Shown here piece after piece: positions 1 through 7,497 of a stretch of DNA of 17,354 bases. Location: positions 1 through 17,354 of the forward strand of contig DCSM01000006.1 of assembly GCA_002325605.1 (NCBI GenBank), read 5' to 3'. Every line of letters begins with the position of its first letter. The stretch's first letter is position 1. This stretch comes from Chloroflexaceae bacterium UBA1466 (lineage in GTDB: Bacteria > Chloroflexota > Chloroflexia > Chloroflexales > Chloroflexaceae). Both the position numbers and the translations under genes were made by a program. The notes beneath the pieces were generated by a model that saw only the letters and a program-made list of their open reading frames with translations, did no database searches and was not told the DNA's origin.

Positions 1-289
1 TATTTCAAGGGGTCATTGAGGGCAATTGGTCTGACATTGTGGCCTTAACTTGCCTAAGATAGGCAAAAGTAATACAAACTATCCAGTCTGTGAAATAAAC
101 AGGCTAGAAGCCTATTCTACGCCCCAAGGAGCGCTGGGCCTAGCGCCCCTACTTTGCTTAAAGCTCAGGGTAGGCAGGAATAAAAAGCGACCTTTGCAGC
201 TTCAGCAGCCGCAAAGGTCTTAAAGGGTCTTTCCAAAAGGTTAGAGCTAAGTTTTAGGGAGGCTTGGTGGAGGTTGGGTGAGGGGCAGG
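1..289. other. Gene-free left edge with small palindromes
   Basis: I see no gene in this stretch. A plus-strand reading frame from position 3 stays open only to a TAG at 60-62; it could be the last 19 residues of a gene cut by the window edge, but nothing identifies it. Three short inverted repeats lie here: TTGCCTA/TAGGCAA (50-56/60-66), a near-perfect AGGCT-AGA-AGCCT element (101-113) and GCGCT/AGCGC (131-135/142-146). The terminator of the small minus-strand gene follows at 180-219. The AGGCT element recurs upstream of dnaE near 16710, which marks it as an interspersed repeat. Confidence 0.5.
180..219 (-). terminator. Intrinsic terminator of the small HicB-like gene
   Basis: On the minus strand a 12-bp stem (189-200 pairing with 208-219, one G-U pair, 7-nt loop) is followed by GC and then a run of five U (182-186). 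It lies about 70 bases after the stop of the 290-556 gene and fits a rho-independent terminator for it. On the plus strand the same stem lacks a U run. Confidence 0.7.
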
Positions 290-556
290 TTAGGCCGTGA
301 TGACCTGCTGATATTCATCATCAAGCTCATCTCTAGCGAAATCGGGGATACTAAGCCAAGGGTCATCGCTAAAGTCATCATCCTCCGTCGCATCAATCTC
401 AACCAAGCGGCCTGAAGTTTGCAAGAGATAGAGTTTAGCGCGGAGGTTTTCAAGAGCTTCAGTCTCATTAGCTCCCGTAGCATGAACCCTGGTTACGGTT
501 TGAGCGGTATAACTCCCATCAACTTGCTTGGTCAGAAGTACCTGATGCCTCTTCAT
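290..556 (-). CDS. Small HicB-like acidic protein, orphan
   Basis: This gene encodes 88 residues. The N-terminal half (MKRHQVLLTKQVDGSYTAQ, then ATGANETEALENLRAKL) has the short beta strands, DGSY turn and TEALENL helix seen in HicB-type antitoxins and related partial RNase H-like folds. The C-terminal third is very acidic (DATEDDDFSDDPW) and has no DNA-binding motif that I can recognise. The ATG at 556 is preceded by an AAGGA ribosome site about 8 bases upstream, and a good terminator follows the stop, so it is a real stand-alone unit. No HicA toxin lies on either side, so a toxin-antitoxin role is not supported by context. It may be one of the orphan HicB-like proteins of unknown function. 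I am fairly sure it is a gene and unsure of its role. Confidence 0.65.
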   Translation of the reverse strand: MKRHQVLLTKQVDGSYTAQTVTRVHATGANETEALENLRAKLYLLQTSGRLVEIDATEDDDFSDDPWLSIPDFARDELDDEYQQVITA

Positions 557-621
557 GGTTAATCCTTTTCAAAGTAAGGGGCAAGGGAGCAAAGGTCAAA
601 GGAAAGAGGGCCCACTTTGCC

Positions 622-720
622 TTAGCTGGTCGCCCGGACAATCCGAAACCCAGTAGAATGTTGAGTTGCATTGCCGTGTTTCTCCTTCACGATAGACAGA
701 AAAACGCCTGACACGGAGAG
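622..720 (-). pseudogene. Possible 3' remnant of an FGE-sulfatase-type gene
   Basis: On the minus strand a short open frame ends ...HGNATQHSTGFRIVRATS before a TAA at 622-624. The ending S-T-G-F-R-I-V-R resembles the C-terminus of formylglycine-generating-enzyme (FGE-sulfatase) family proteins, which often finish with GFRVVR-like residues. Upstream the frame hits a TGA near 723, and the pnp terminator overlaps it, so nothing longer survives. It may be a decayed fragment or chance; the match is only about ten residues. Confidence 0.22.
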
Positions 721-727
721 TCAAGCG
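698..727 (-). terminator. Intrinsic terminator after pnp
   Basis: On the minus strand CGCTTGAC (727-720) pairs fully with GTCAGGCG (712-705), with one G-U pair and a 7-nt loop, followed directly by UUUUU (704-700). It lies about 90 bases after the pnp stop and is a textbook rho-independent terminator for the rpsO-pnp unit. Confidence 0.85.
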
Positions 728-816
728 TATGGTAAAGGCTACCCCCTCAGGCTTTCCAGAGCGCTGGGGCGGGAAGGCTTCCAGGAATAGCCATCGTGGT
801 TGTGAACCTTCCTCTG

Positions 817-3042
817 CTACCGCGAACGGGGATCGCGGTCACGGTCATTGCGGAAACCTCCCCGGCCTCCCCCACCCCCACTGCGGGAGGGCCCGGAGCT
901 TCCCGCACGGCGATTCCCCCCTGCCGTAGGCCCTTCACCCGTCAAAATGGCGCGGCGACTAAGACTGATCTTGCCATTACTCTGATCAACCCCAATGACC
1001 ATCACGTTGATCTCATCGCCCAATTGCACCACATCCTCAACGTTTTCTACGCGCCCCTCGGCTAATTCACTTATATGCACCATCCCATCCTTGCCCGGAA
1101 GGATGTTGACAAAGGCCCCAAAGTCCATAATCCGCACGACCTTACCGAGAAAGACATCGCCAAGCTTGGCCTCACGGGTCAGCCCTTCAATGATTGAAAC
1201 CGCTTGTTTTGAAGCTTCGTTGTTGGGGGTTGTGATGAAAACCCGCCCATCGCTCTCAACATCAATGGTCGCGCCCGTCTGCTCAATAATACTGCGGATG
1301 GTTTTCCCACCCGGCCCAATCACGGCCCCGATCTTATCTACCGCAATATGCAAGGTAACAATCCTGGGCGCATAAGGGGAAAGTTCCTTGCGTGGTTGCG
1401 GCAAAAGGGCATTCATTTGGGCGAGAATAAAGAGCTTTGCTTCACGGGCTTGGGCGAAAGCTTGGTGCATAATCGCAAAGGTAATCCCCGTCGTCTTAAT
1501 ATCCATTTGCAGCCCCGTGATCCCGTCTCCCGTTCCCGCAACCTTGAAATCCATATCACCGAGCGCGTCCTCAATCCCTTGAATATCAGTGAGAACTTGC
1601 CAGTTCCCATCCTTATCGGTCACCAAGCCCATTGCAATGCCCGCAACATGGCTCTTAATCGGCACGCCCGCATCCATCAGGCTGAGGCTACTCCCACAAA
1701 CGCTGGCCATCGAGCTACTTCCATTGGAACTCAAAACTTCGCTGACCAAGCGCATCGTGTAGGGGAAAGCATCTTCTTCAGGTAAAACAGCATAGAGGGA
1801 ACGTTCGGCCAAAGCTCCGTGGCCAATGTCGCGGCGACGAGGGCCACTCATCCGCTTTACTTCACCCGTGCTGAAGGGAGGAAAATTGTAATGGTGAATG
1901 TACCGTTTGCTGGTCTCTACGCCCAGATCATCTAACCTTTGTTCTTCGCCTGGCGAGCCAAGGGTCGTAATGGTCAGCACTTGAGTCTGGCCCCGAACGA
2001 AAAGGCCACTCCCATGCACACGCGGAATAATCCCCGCTTCCATCCTCAAGGGGCGAATTTCAGTGAGGCTCCGCCCATCAACCCGCATTTGATGCTTCAG
2101 GATGGCCGTGCGAACCTCTCCTTTGAGCAAAGCTTCAAAAGCTTTGGTGACTGCTTTGGTTCGATTAGCTAATTCTTCAGGTGGCTCGTCGGCAGTGAAG
2201 TGGGTCAGCACGTCAACTTCCAACGCTTTGGTTGCTTCGACCCGTAGCGTCTTATCACTATTGTGGAGCGCTTCCCGCAAGCGATTGCCTAAGTAGCTGG
2301 CCACCGCTTCGTCAAGTGAAGTATCAGCTTCAGGGGAAACAAAGACCCGTTTGGGCTTCCCGCAGAGCGCGACCAATTCTTCTTGTAAGGCCACGATCTG
2401 GCCGCAAACCGCATGACCTTCCTTGATCGCCGTCAACATCTCTTCTTCATTTAGCTCAAGAGCCCCTGCTTCGACCATCAAGACCGCATCTTTTTTGCCC
2501 GCGACAATCAAGTCTAAGCGACTCTTTTCCATATCGGCCATGGCGGGATTGATCACCAACTTGCCATCCAAATGGCCAACTTGCACGGCCCCTACTGGCC
2601 CCGCAAAGGGTAGGTCGCTAAGGGCCAGCGCGGCTGAGGCCCCAATAATCGCCAGCGAACTGGGATCATTGACCATATCAATCGCAAAGGTCGTGATAAT
2701 TACTTGAACTTCGTTGTTATAACCTTTGGGGAAAAGGGGCCGCAAGGGGCGGTCTGTCAGGCGCGAAATCAGCACAGCGGTGGTAGTAGGTTTACCTTCG
2801 CGCTTGAAAAAGTTGCCAGGGATTTTCCCCGCCGCATACAACTTTTCCTCGTAATCTACCGTGAGGGGAAAGAAGTCAATTCCTTCCCGCGCTTCCTTAC
2901 TGGCAACTACCGTGGCCAAGAGCAAGGTATCGCCATAGCGTACCGTTACCGCTCCGTTGGCCTGTTCGGCTAGTTTGCCGCTTTCGAGGGTAAGTGTGCG
3001 CCCCGCGATTTCAGCACTTACCGTGTAACATTGATTGGTCAT
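817..3042 (-). CDS. pnp: Polyribonucleotide nucleotidyltransferase (PNPase)
   Basis: PNPase degrades RNA 3' to 5' by phosphorolysis as a trimer in the cytoplasm. The 741-residue protein has the full family layout: a first RNase PH domain (including FFKREGKPTTTAVLISRLTD), a helical linker, a second catalytic RNase PH domain with the LGDMDFKVAG aspartates near residue 495, a KH domain with IGPGGKTIR near 574, and an S1 domain near 627-695 (VFLGKVVRIMDFGAFVN, then GMVHISEL). It ends in a Gly/Arg-rich, probably disordered tail (GGGGGRGGFRNDRD) that may add RNA binding. I chose the ATG at 3042 over a TTG two codons earlier because AGGAAGG sits 7 bases upstream of the ATG. The gene follows rpsO in the widely conserved order and ends at a strong terminator. 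Hairpins between rpsO and pnp suggest post-transcriptional control, as known for E. coli pnp, but that is inference. Confidence 0.98.
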   Translation of the reverse strand: MTNQCYTVSAEIAGRTLTLESGKLAEQANGAVTVRYGDTLLLATVVASKEAREGIDFFPLTVDYEEKLYAAGKIPGNFFKREGKPTTTAVLISRLTDRPLRPLFPKGYNNEVQVIITTFAIDMVNDPSSLAIIGASAALALSDLPFAGPVGAVQVGHLDGKLVINPAMADMEKSRLDLIVAGKKDAVLMVEAGALELNEEEMLTAIKEGHAVCGQIVALQEELVALCGKPKRVFVSPEADTSLDEAVASYLGNRLREALHNSDKTLRVEATKALEVDVLTHFTADEPPEELANRTKAVTKAFEALLKGEVRTAILKHQMRVDGRSLTEIRPLRMEAGIIPRVHGSGLFVRGQTQVLTITTLGSPGEEQRLDDLGVETSKRYIHHYNFPPFSTGEVKRMSGPRRRDIGHGALAERSLYAVLPEEDAFPYTMRLVSEVLSSNGSSSMASVCGSSLSLMDAGVPIKSHVAGIAMGLVTDKDGNWQVLTDIQGIEDALGDMDFKVAGTGDGITGLQMDIKTTGITFAIMHQAFAQAREAKLFILAQMNALLPQPRKELSPYAPRIVTLHIAVDKIGAVIGPGGKTIRSIIEQTGATIDVESDGRVFITTPNNEASKQAVSIIEGLTREAKLGDVFLGKVVRIMDFGAFVNILPGKDGMVHISELAEGRVENVEDVVQLGDEINVMVIGVDQSNGKISLSRRAILTGEGPTAGGNRRAGSSGPSRSGGGGGRGGFRNDRDRDPRSR

Positions 3043-3092
3043 CGTCAACCTTCCTAAAAATGGTGAATTTGCAAGAGTTGTTGCCCAGGCCC

Positions 3093-3106
3093 CTGGCGCA
3101 CGCCAG
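3093..3106 (-). promoter_or_regulatory. Hairpin in the pnp 5' leader
   Basis: CTGGC-GTGC-GCCAG forms a compact 5-bp stem with a 4-nt loop, about 50 bases before the pnp start codon and downstream of the proposed pnp promoter. It would be part of the pnp leader RNA. A role in stability or autoregulation is possible but not shown by the sequence. Confidence 0.4.
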
Positions 3107-3133
3107 CGGACTCCAAGAAACCCTCGCCTCAGT

Positions 3134-3142
3134 AGTATACCA
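3134..3142 (-). promoter_or_regulatory. Extended -10 promoter for pnp
   Basis: On the minus strand TGG-TATACT (3142-3134) matches an extended -10 element (TGnTATAAT) with five of six -10 bases. The -35 position, 17 bases further upstream, is only GAAGAA, which is weak. A start here gives a leader of about 85 bases for pnp, so pnp could be expressed apart from rpsO. Confidence 0.5.
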
Positions 3143-3188
3143 TACCTTGCTCTGCATTCTTCGCTTTAGTACCGCTCCAGTCAGTGCA

Positions 3189-3236
3189 AAACCCGCCCAA
3201 CCACGGCCATAAAAATGGCGGGATTGCGGCGGGTTT
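3189..3236 (-). terminator. Nested hairpin between rpsO and pnp
   Basis: AAACCCGCC (3189-3197) pairs perfectly with GGCGGGTTT (3228-3236), and the region between contains a second small hairpin GCCAT-TTTT-ATGGC. On the minus strand the outer stem ends in a short U stretch (UUUU then GC). It could be a partial terminator after rpsO or a processing site that separates the two messages; the tract is too short to be sure which. Confidence 0.5.
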
Positions 3237-3351
3237 CGTTTCCCAGGAAGAACAGCACAAAATCCCAATAGGCAAAAAGCTAAAGCGGGTGAAGCCTTAG
3301 ATCCCAGAGCGGTTCCTGAGCTTGCCGAAGGAAAAGTTCCTGGGCTTTGGG

Positions 3352-3621
3352 CTATTTTCGTAAGCCCAAACGCTCAATTAAAGCCCGATAGCGAGTCCGA
3401 TCTTTTTGGCTCAGATAAGCCAAAAGTCGTCGTCGTCGCCCCACCAGCTTGAGCAGCCCCCGCCGCGAATGATGATCATGATTGTGAAGCTTGAGATGCT
3501 CAATTAGCTGGTTGATCCGCTTAGTCAAGAGCGCCACTTGCACTTCTGGCGAGCCCGTATCCGTCTCGTGAACCTGATAGTCATCAATGATTAACGTTTT
3601 TTCGTCTTTATCCAGTGCCAT
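3352..3621 (-). CDS. rpsO: 30S ribosomal protein S15
   Basis: S15 is a primary 16S rRNA-binding protein that helps build the platform of the small subunit and bridges to the large subunit. The protein has 89 residues, the normal length, with the family signature DTGSPEVQVALLTKRI near 21-36, then HDHHSRRGLLKLVGRRRRLL in the second half. The start is the ATG at 3621, because GGAGG lies 7 bases upstream. An in-frame ATG eight codons earlier would place that ribosome site inside the coding region and add an extension not found in S15. It precedes pnp, the usual bacterial order. In E. coli S15 represses its own translation through its leader; I did not find a clear pseudoknot here. Confidence 0.98.
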   Translation of the reverse strand: MALDKDEKTLIIDDYQVHETDTGSPEVQVALLTKRINQLIEHLKLHNHDHHSRRGLLKLVGRRRRLLAYLSQKDRTRYRALIERLGLRK

Positions 3622-4049
3622 TAAAAATCCTCCATAATCGCGCATAGGCCGGCACAGCCTGGCGTTCGTTGAAGCTCCAAAGCCAAAATTAGTTTCAGAA
3701 ATATAGCGAACCTATGCTCTGTTTACCCAACAGCCCCAAGGGGCGAACTACAACGCCCTCGACCCTAACGGCAAGCTTGCGCTTGCAATTTGGGGATGAT
3801 AACAGAAAAGGCCAATTTATGCAAATAAGAGACAAGCAACACGAAGCTCTGTGCCTCTGCGAATGCAAAGCGCAGAAAGAAGAAAGTATTAAGCCTTTTC
3901 GGCGACATATTCTAGCGGCAACGAGGTTAGGAAGCCTGATCTATTGCTTTAAGCAGGTTAGCCCTGCACTTTTTAGAGCTTAAAATTTCTTTGCAACCAA
4001 GCGGGGTTGGAGAAGCAGTTTGAACGGGAGAAGCCGAAAGCCTTTCCTT
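3622..4049. other. Gap between divergent rpsO and accC
   Basis: I see no gene here. A plus-strand frame across 3714-3983 has no ribosome site and no recognisable protein features. There are two perfect palindromes, GCCCC-AA-GGGGC (3733-3744) and GCAAGCTTGC near 3771. The stretch around 3830-3890 is A/G-rich and low in complexity and looks like decayed intergenic DNA. An rpsO promoter should lie here on the minus strand; TATATT at 3705-3700 is the best -10 candidate, but it has no good -35. Confidence 0.4.
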
Positions 4050-4078
4050 TTGACGACCTCTCGCTGGCGTGGTACAAT
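4050..4078 (+). promoter_or_regulatory. Sigma-70-type promoter for accC
   Basis: TTGACG (4050-4055), a 17-base spacer and TACAAT (4073-4078), with TGG just upstream of the -10, make a near-consensus housekeeping promoter. Transcription would start near 4085, about 55 bases before the accC ATG at 4139. It lies inside an in-frame upstream extension of accC and so argues against that longer start. Confidence 0.75.
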
Positions 4079-4138
4079 CGCCCAGGCTCCAGCATACGGA
4101 ACGTCGACCAATTACTGTTGACAGAAAATAAATGCGCT

Positions 4139-5926
4139 ATGTTTGACACTGTCTTGATTGCCAATCGCGGCGAAATTGCGCTGCGGGTAGCTCGTGCTTG
4201 CCGAGAGTTGGGTTTACGCAGCATTGCGGTTTTTTCCGAGGCTGACCGTGATGCGCCCCATGTTGCCTATGCCGATGATGCTTATCAGATTGGCCCGCCG
4301 CCGTCGAGCGAGAGCTATCTGAATATGGAGCGCATCATTGCCACTGCGCGCCAAGCTGGGGCGGGTGCAATCCACCCTGGCTACGGCTTTTTGTCGGAAA
4401 ATTCCTCTTTTGCGCGGGCCGTGGGCCAAGCGGGGTTAGTTTTCGTCGGCCCGCCCCCCGATGCCATTGAGAGCGTTGGGGGCAAAGTCGCGGCCCGAAA
4501 TGTAGCTCAAGCGGCCAAAGTGCCTGTTGTCCCTGGGACGTATAAGCCGATTGAATCCGCGCAAGAAGCCCTGGCATTAGCGGGAGATTTTGGCTATCCT
4601 ATTGCGATTAAAGCGGTGGGCGGGGGTGGTGGGCGAGGCTTGCGGGTCGTTCGCAATGCCAATGAGATTGATGCTGCCTTTGAGAGTGCCCGCCGCGAAG
4701 CGATCCTCTCCTTCAAAAACGGTGAGTTATACGTTGAGAAGTACTTAGGCAACCCGCGCCACATTGAAATTCAGATTTTAGCTGATACTCACGGCAATGT
4801 GGTTTACGTTGGGGAGCGGGATTGCTCTGTCCAGCGTCGCCACCAGAAGCTGATTGAGGAATGCCCGTCGCCCGTGGTTACGGCGGCTCAAAGGGCTGAG
4901 ATCGGGACGGCGGCGGTACGGTTGGCCAAATCCGTTGGCTACGTCGGGGCGGGAACGTTAGAATTTCTCTATGAAGAGGGTAAGTTCTATTTCCTGGAGC
5001 TTAACTCCCGGATCCAAGTCGAACACACCGTAACGGAAATGGTCTATGGAATCGACCTGGTCAAGGCCCAATTGCGGATTGCCCAGGGCGAGAAGCTCTG
5101 GTTTACGCAGGAAGATATTAGCCCCCGTGGTCATGCCATTGAATGCCGCATCAATGCGGAAGACCCCAGTGCCAACTTTCGGCCTGCTTTGGGAACCGTC
5201 GGGGCTTACCGTGAGCCAGTGGGGTTGGGCATTCGAGTTGATAGCGGGGTACGGGCAAACTATGCCATTCCCCAATTCTATGATTCAATGGTTGCCAAGC
5301 TGATTGTATGGGGCCAAGACCGCCTTGAAGCAATCTCGCGGATGAATCGGGCCTTGGCCGATTATCAGATTGAGAACCTTACCACGACCATCCCCTTCCA
5401 TAAGGCGGCCATTAACCATCCTGCTTTCAAGAGCGGCGATGTGACGGTCAACTTTATCCCACAGCATCCTGAAATCCTCGAAAGCTTGACGGCTCAACAG
5501 GTTCCAGGGGAAGTGGTCATCCCTGCCGAAGAAGAACCTCAACCTCCACGTTCCTTCAATGTTGAGGTCAACAGTCGGCGCTTTATGGTCCGGGTTGCAG
5601 AAATTGGGGCCCCACCGCTGCGTGCTGGCGCAGGTCGTTCTGCTGCTGCCGCCCCTAAGAACAAACCCAAGGCCAAGTCTGGGAAGACGACTCCCCAAGC
5701 GGCGAATGCAGTCATTTGCCCAATCCCTGGTGTTCTGGCGGGGATCCGGGTCGAGCCTGGGCAACAAGTTGAGTCGGGGCAGATTCTCTTTGTGATTGAA
5801 GCTATGAAGATGGAGAATGAGATCGTCGCCCCCAAAGCTGGAAAGATCGCCGAAATCCGGGCCAAGCAAGGTACAAGTATTGAGTCAGGTGCAGTGCTGG
5901 CCACTTACGCTACGGATGCGGCCTAA
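4139..5926 (+). CDS. Biotin carboxylase-BCCP fusion, acyl-CoA carboxylase alpha chain
   Basis: The enzyme uses ATP and bicarbonate to carboxylate its own biotin, which then serves a separate carboxyltransferase subunit on acetyl-, propionyl- or another acyl-CoA. The 595-residue protein starts with the biotin carboxylase fold (VLIANRGEIALRVARACREL), carries the ATP-grasp glycine loop GGGGGRG at 161-167, and the catalytic segment ELNSRIQVEHTVTE. After about residue 460 comes an Ala/Lys/Pro-rich linker (KNKPKAKSGKTTPQ), then a biotinyl domain with the EAMKMEN site, the modified lysine being Lys557. This acyl-CoA carboxylase layout differs from the separate AccC and AccB of E. coli. I chose the ATG at 4139 because homologues start with this motif and a strong promoter lies just upstream. 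No carboxyltransferase is in the window, so the acyl substrate cannot be assigned. Confidence 0.95.
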   Translation: MFDTVLIANRGEIALRVARACRELGLRSIAVFSEADRDAPHVAYADDAYQIGPPPSSESYLNMERIIATARQAGAGAIHPGYGFLSENSSFARAVGQAGLVFVGPPPDAIESVGGKVAARNVAQAAKVPVVPGTYKPIESAQEALALAGDFGYPIAIKAVGGGGGRGLRVVRNANEIDAAFESARREAILSFKNGELYVEKYLGNPRHIEIQILADTHGNVVYVGERDCSVQRRHQKLIEECPSPVVTAAQRAEIGTAAVRLAKSVGYVGAGTLEFLYEEGKFYFLELNSRIQVEHTVTEMVYGIDLVKAQLRIAQGEKLWFTQEDISPRGHAIECRINAEDPSANFRPALGTVGAYREPVGLGIRVDSGVRANYAIPQFYDSMVAKLIVWGQDRLEAISRMNRALADYQIENLTTTIPFHKAAINHPAFKSGDVTVNFIPQHPEILESLTAQQVPGEVVIPAEEEPQPPRSFNVEVNSRRFMVRVAEIGAPPLRAGAGRSAAAAPKNKPKAKSGKTTPQAANAVICPIPGVLAGIRVEPGQQVESGQILFVIEAMKMENEIVAPKAGKIAEIRAKQGTSIESGAVLATYATDAA

Positions 5927-5951
5927 GCGCATCTAGCAACTACCTTTGACC

Positions 5952-6008
5952 AAGGGTTCGGGGGACATTGGGTAACACCTTAGCTGTGCCAACCCCCTCC
6001 GAACCCTT
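5952..6008 (+). promoter_or_regulatory. Long hairpin in the proS leader
   Basis: AAGGGTTCGG (5952-5961) pairs perfectly with CCGAACCCTT (5999-6008). Pairing continues inward through a G run against a C run, with one bulge, and then TTGG against CCAA. The structure fills most of the gap between accC and proS and ends about 27 bases before the proS start. No U run follows, so it is not a standard terminator. No T-box consensus (AGGGTGGNACCGCG) is visible. It may be a processing or stability element, or a partial terminator. Confidence 0.5.
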
Positions 6009-6035
6009 CCTCTTCAGCATCAAGGGAGCTAACTT

Positions 6036-7478
6036 ATGCCTAAAGCAGGCATTACCCCACGGGCCCAAGATTATAGCCAATGGTATCTCGACATTGTCCG
6101 CGAAGCTGACCTAGCCGATTACGCCGAGATCGTGCGCGGTTCGATTGTCTTTAAGCCGACGGGTTACGCGATTTGGGAAGCAATCCAAAGTGGCCTTGAT
6201 CTACGGATCAAAGCAACGGGCCACGTCAATGCTTACTTCCCCCTTCTCATCCCCAAAAGCCTTCTGCTCAAAGAGGCCGAACATGTCGAAGGCTTCGCGC
6301 CAGAAGTTGCCGAAGTAACACGGGTCAGTGGGGTTGAACTAGCTGAACCCTACGTCATTCGCCCAACCAGTGAGACCATCATCGGCTACTTCTATGCCAA
6401 ATGGATCCGCTCCTGGCGGGACTTGCCGCTCTTAATCAATCAATGGGCCAATGTTGTGCGCTGGGAGATGCGAACTCGCCCCTTCCTGCGGACGACAGAG
6501 TTCCTTTGGCAAGAAGGCCACACCGTCCATGCCACGGAAGAAGATGCCGAGCGGGAGACCTTACTAATCCTGCATGATGTCTATGGTGACTTCCTGGAGA
6601 ATGAGATGGCCATCCCCGTGATCAAGGGGTTGAAAACCGAGAAGGAGAAGTTTGCAGGGGCCTTACGCACCTATGCTTTAGAGGCTATGATGCAGGATGG
6701 CCGAGCCTTGCAGGCGGGCACTTCCCACAACCTGGGCCAGAACTTTGCTAAGGCCTTTGATATTACCTTCTCGGACCAGAATAATACCATTCAAGTCGCT
6801 TGGACTACCAGTTGGGGAGTCAGCACCCGTCTGATTGGCGCTCTGATAATGGTTCATTCCGATGATGAGGGCTTGGTCTTACCGCCTCGCATCGCCCCAA
6901 CGCAGGTCGTTGTAGTACCGATCTATAAGAATGAAGCTGAGAAGGTAAGTGTAATGGCCACCGTAGCTCGCCTCACCGCTGAGTGGAAGGGTCGTATCCG
7001 TTTCAAGGTGGATGGGCGAGATAACCTCTCCCCTGGTTTCAAGTTCAATGAGTGGGAGCTTAAAGGTATTCCAATTCGGGTCGAGATTGGGCCAAAGGAC
7101 GTGGCTAAGGAGACTGTGGCCGTAGCTCGCCGCGATAGGCCAGGGCGGGAAGGGAAGTCCTTTATCCCCCAGGCTGGCCTTACGGAACATCTCATAGAGC
7201 TTCTAGCCGACATCCAGCAGAGTCTCTTTACTAAGGCCCTAAAGTTTCGGGAGGAACACACCTTCTTTGCGACTAACTTAGCTGAGTTGCAGGCAGCGGT
7301 TGAACAGGGCTTTGCGCGGTGCTATTGGGCAGGGAGTAAGGAGGATGAGCAGCGGATCCAGACCGACTTTAAGGCTACCATTCGGGCTATTCCTTTTGAC
7401 CAACCTCCTACCCCTGGCCCTTGTGTCTTGACGGGCCAAGAAACTACTCAACAAGTGATCTTTGCACGGGCCTATTGA
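6036..7478 (+). CDS. proS: Prolyl-tRNA synthetase, short archaeal/Thermus type
   Basis: This enzyme charges tRNA-Pro with proline. The 480-residue protein is the short class without the inserted editing domain found in the roughly 570-residue E. coli type. Visible class II motifs are RPTSETIIG (109-117, proline pocket), VVRWEMRTRPFLRTTEF (motif 2, 140-156) and WGVSTRLIGAL (motif 3, about 260-270). The anticodon-binding domain and the family-typical C-terminal extension ending in Tyr480 (FARAY) are present. In Thermus-type enzymes that extension holds a four-cysteine zinc site; here the aligned positions read WAGSKEDE and CVLTG, so I can match only Cys463. The metal site appears lost. A GGGAG ribosome site precedes the ATG. 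It lies 109 bases after accC and 19 before the STAS gene, so the three may be cotranscribed. Confidence 0.96.
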   Translation: MPKAGITPRAQDYSQWYLDIVREADLADYAEIVRGSIVFKPTGYAIWEAIQSGLDLRIKATGHVNAYFPLLIPKSLLLKEAEHVEGFAPEVAEVTRVSGVELAEPYVIRPTSETIIGYFYAKWIRSWRDLPLLINQWANVVRWEMRTRPFLRTTEFLWQEGHTVHATEEDAERETLLILHDVYGDFLENEMAIPVIKGLKTEKEKFAGALRTYALEAMMQDGRALQAGTSHNLGQNFAKAFDITFSDQNNTIQVAWTTSWGVSTRLIGALIMVHSDDEGLVLPPRIAPTQVVVVPIYKNEAEKVSVMATVARLTAEWKGRIRFKVDGRDNLSPGFKFNEWELKGIPIRVEIGPKDVAKETVAVARRDRPGREGKSFIPQAGLTEHLIELLADIQQSLFTKALKFREEHTFFATNLAELQAAVEQGFARCYWAGSKEDEQRIQTDFKATIRAIPFDQPPTPGPCVLTGQETTQQVIFARAY

Positions 7479-7497
7479 AGTGGAAAGCAGCAAGCCA

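Noticed and set aside
3714..3983. Plus-strand frame of 89 codons between rpsO and accC
   Set aside because: No ribosome site, no recognisable features, and low-complexity composition; probably non-coding.
5285..5869. Minus-strand 194-codon frame
   Set aside because: It lies antisense within accC, whose biotinyl-domain motifs are intact on the plus strand.
5927..6035. T-box upstream of proS
   Set aside because: A long hairpin is present but the conserved T-box sequence and specifier loop are not.
7462..7497. Longer start for the STAS gene (TTG at 7462 or GTG at 7480)
   Set aside because: The TTG start overlaps proS and neither adds conserved sequence; the ATG at 7498 fits the RsbRD domain better, although the GTG cannot be excluded.
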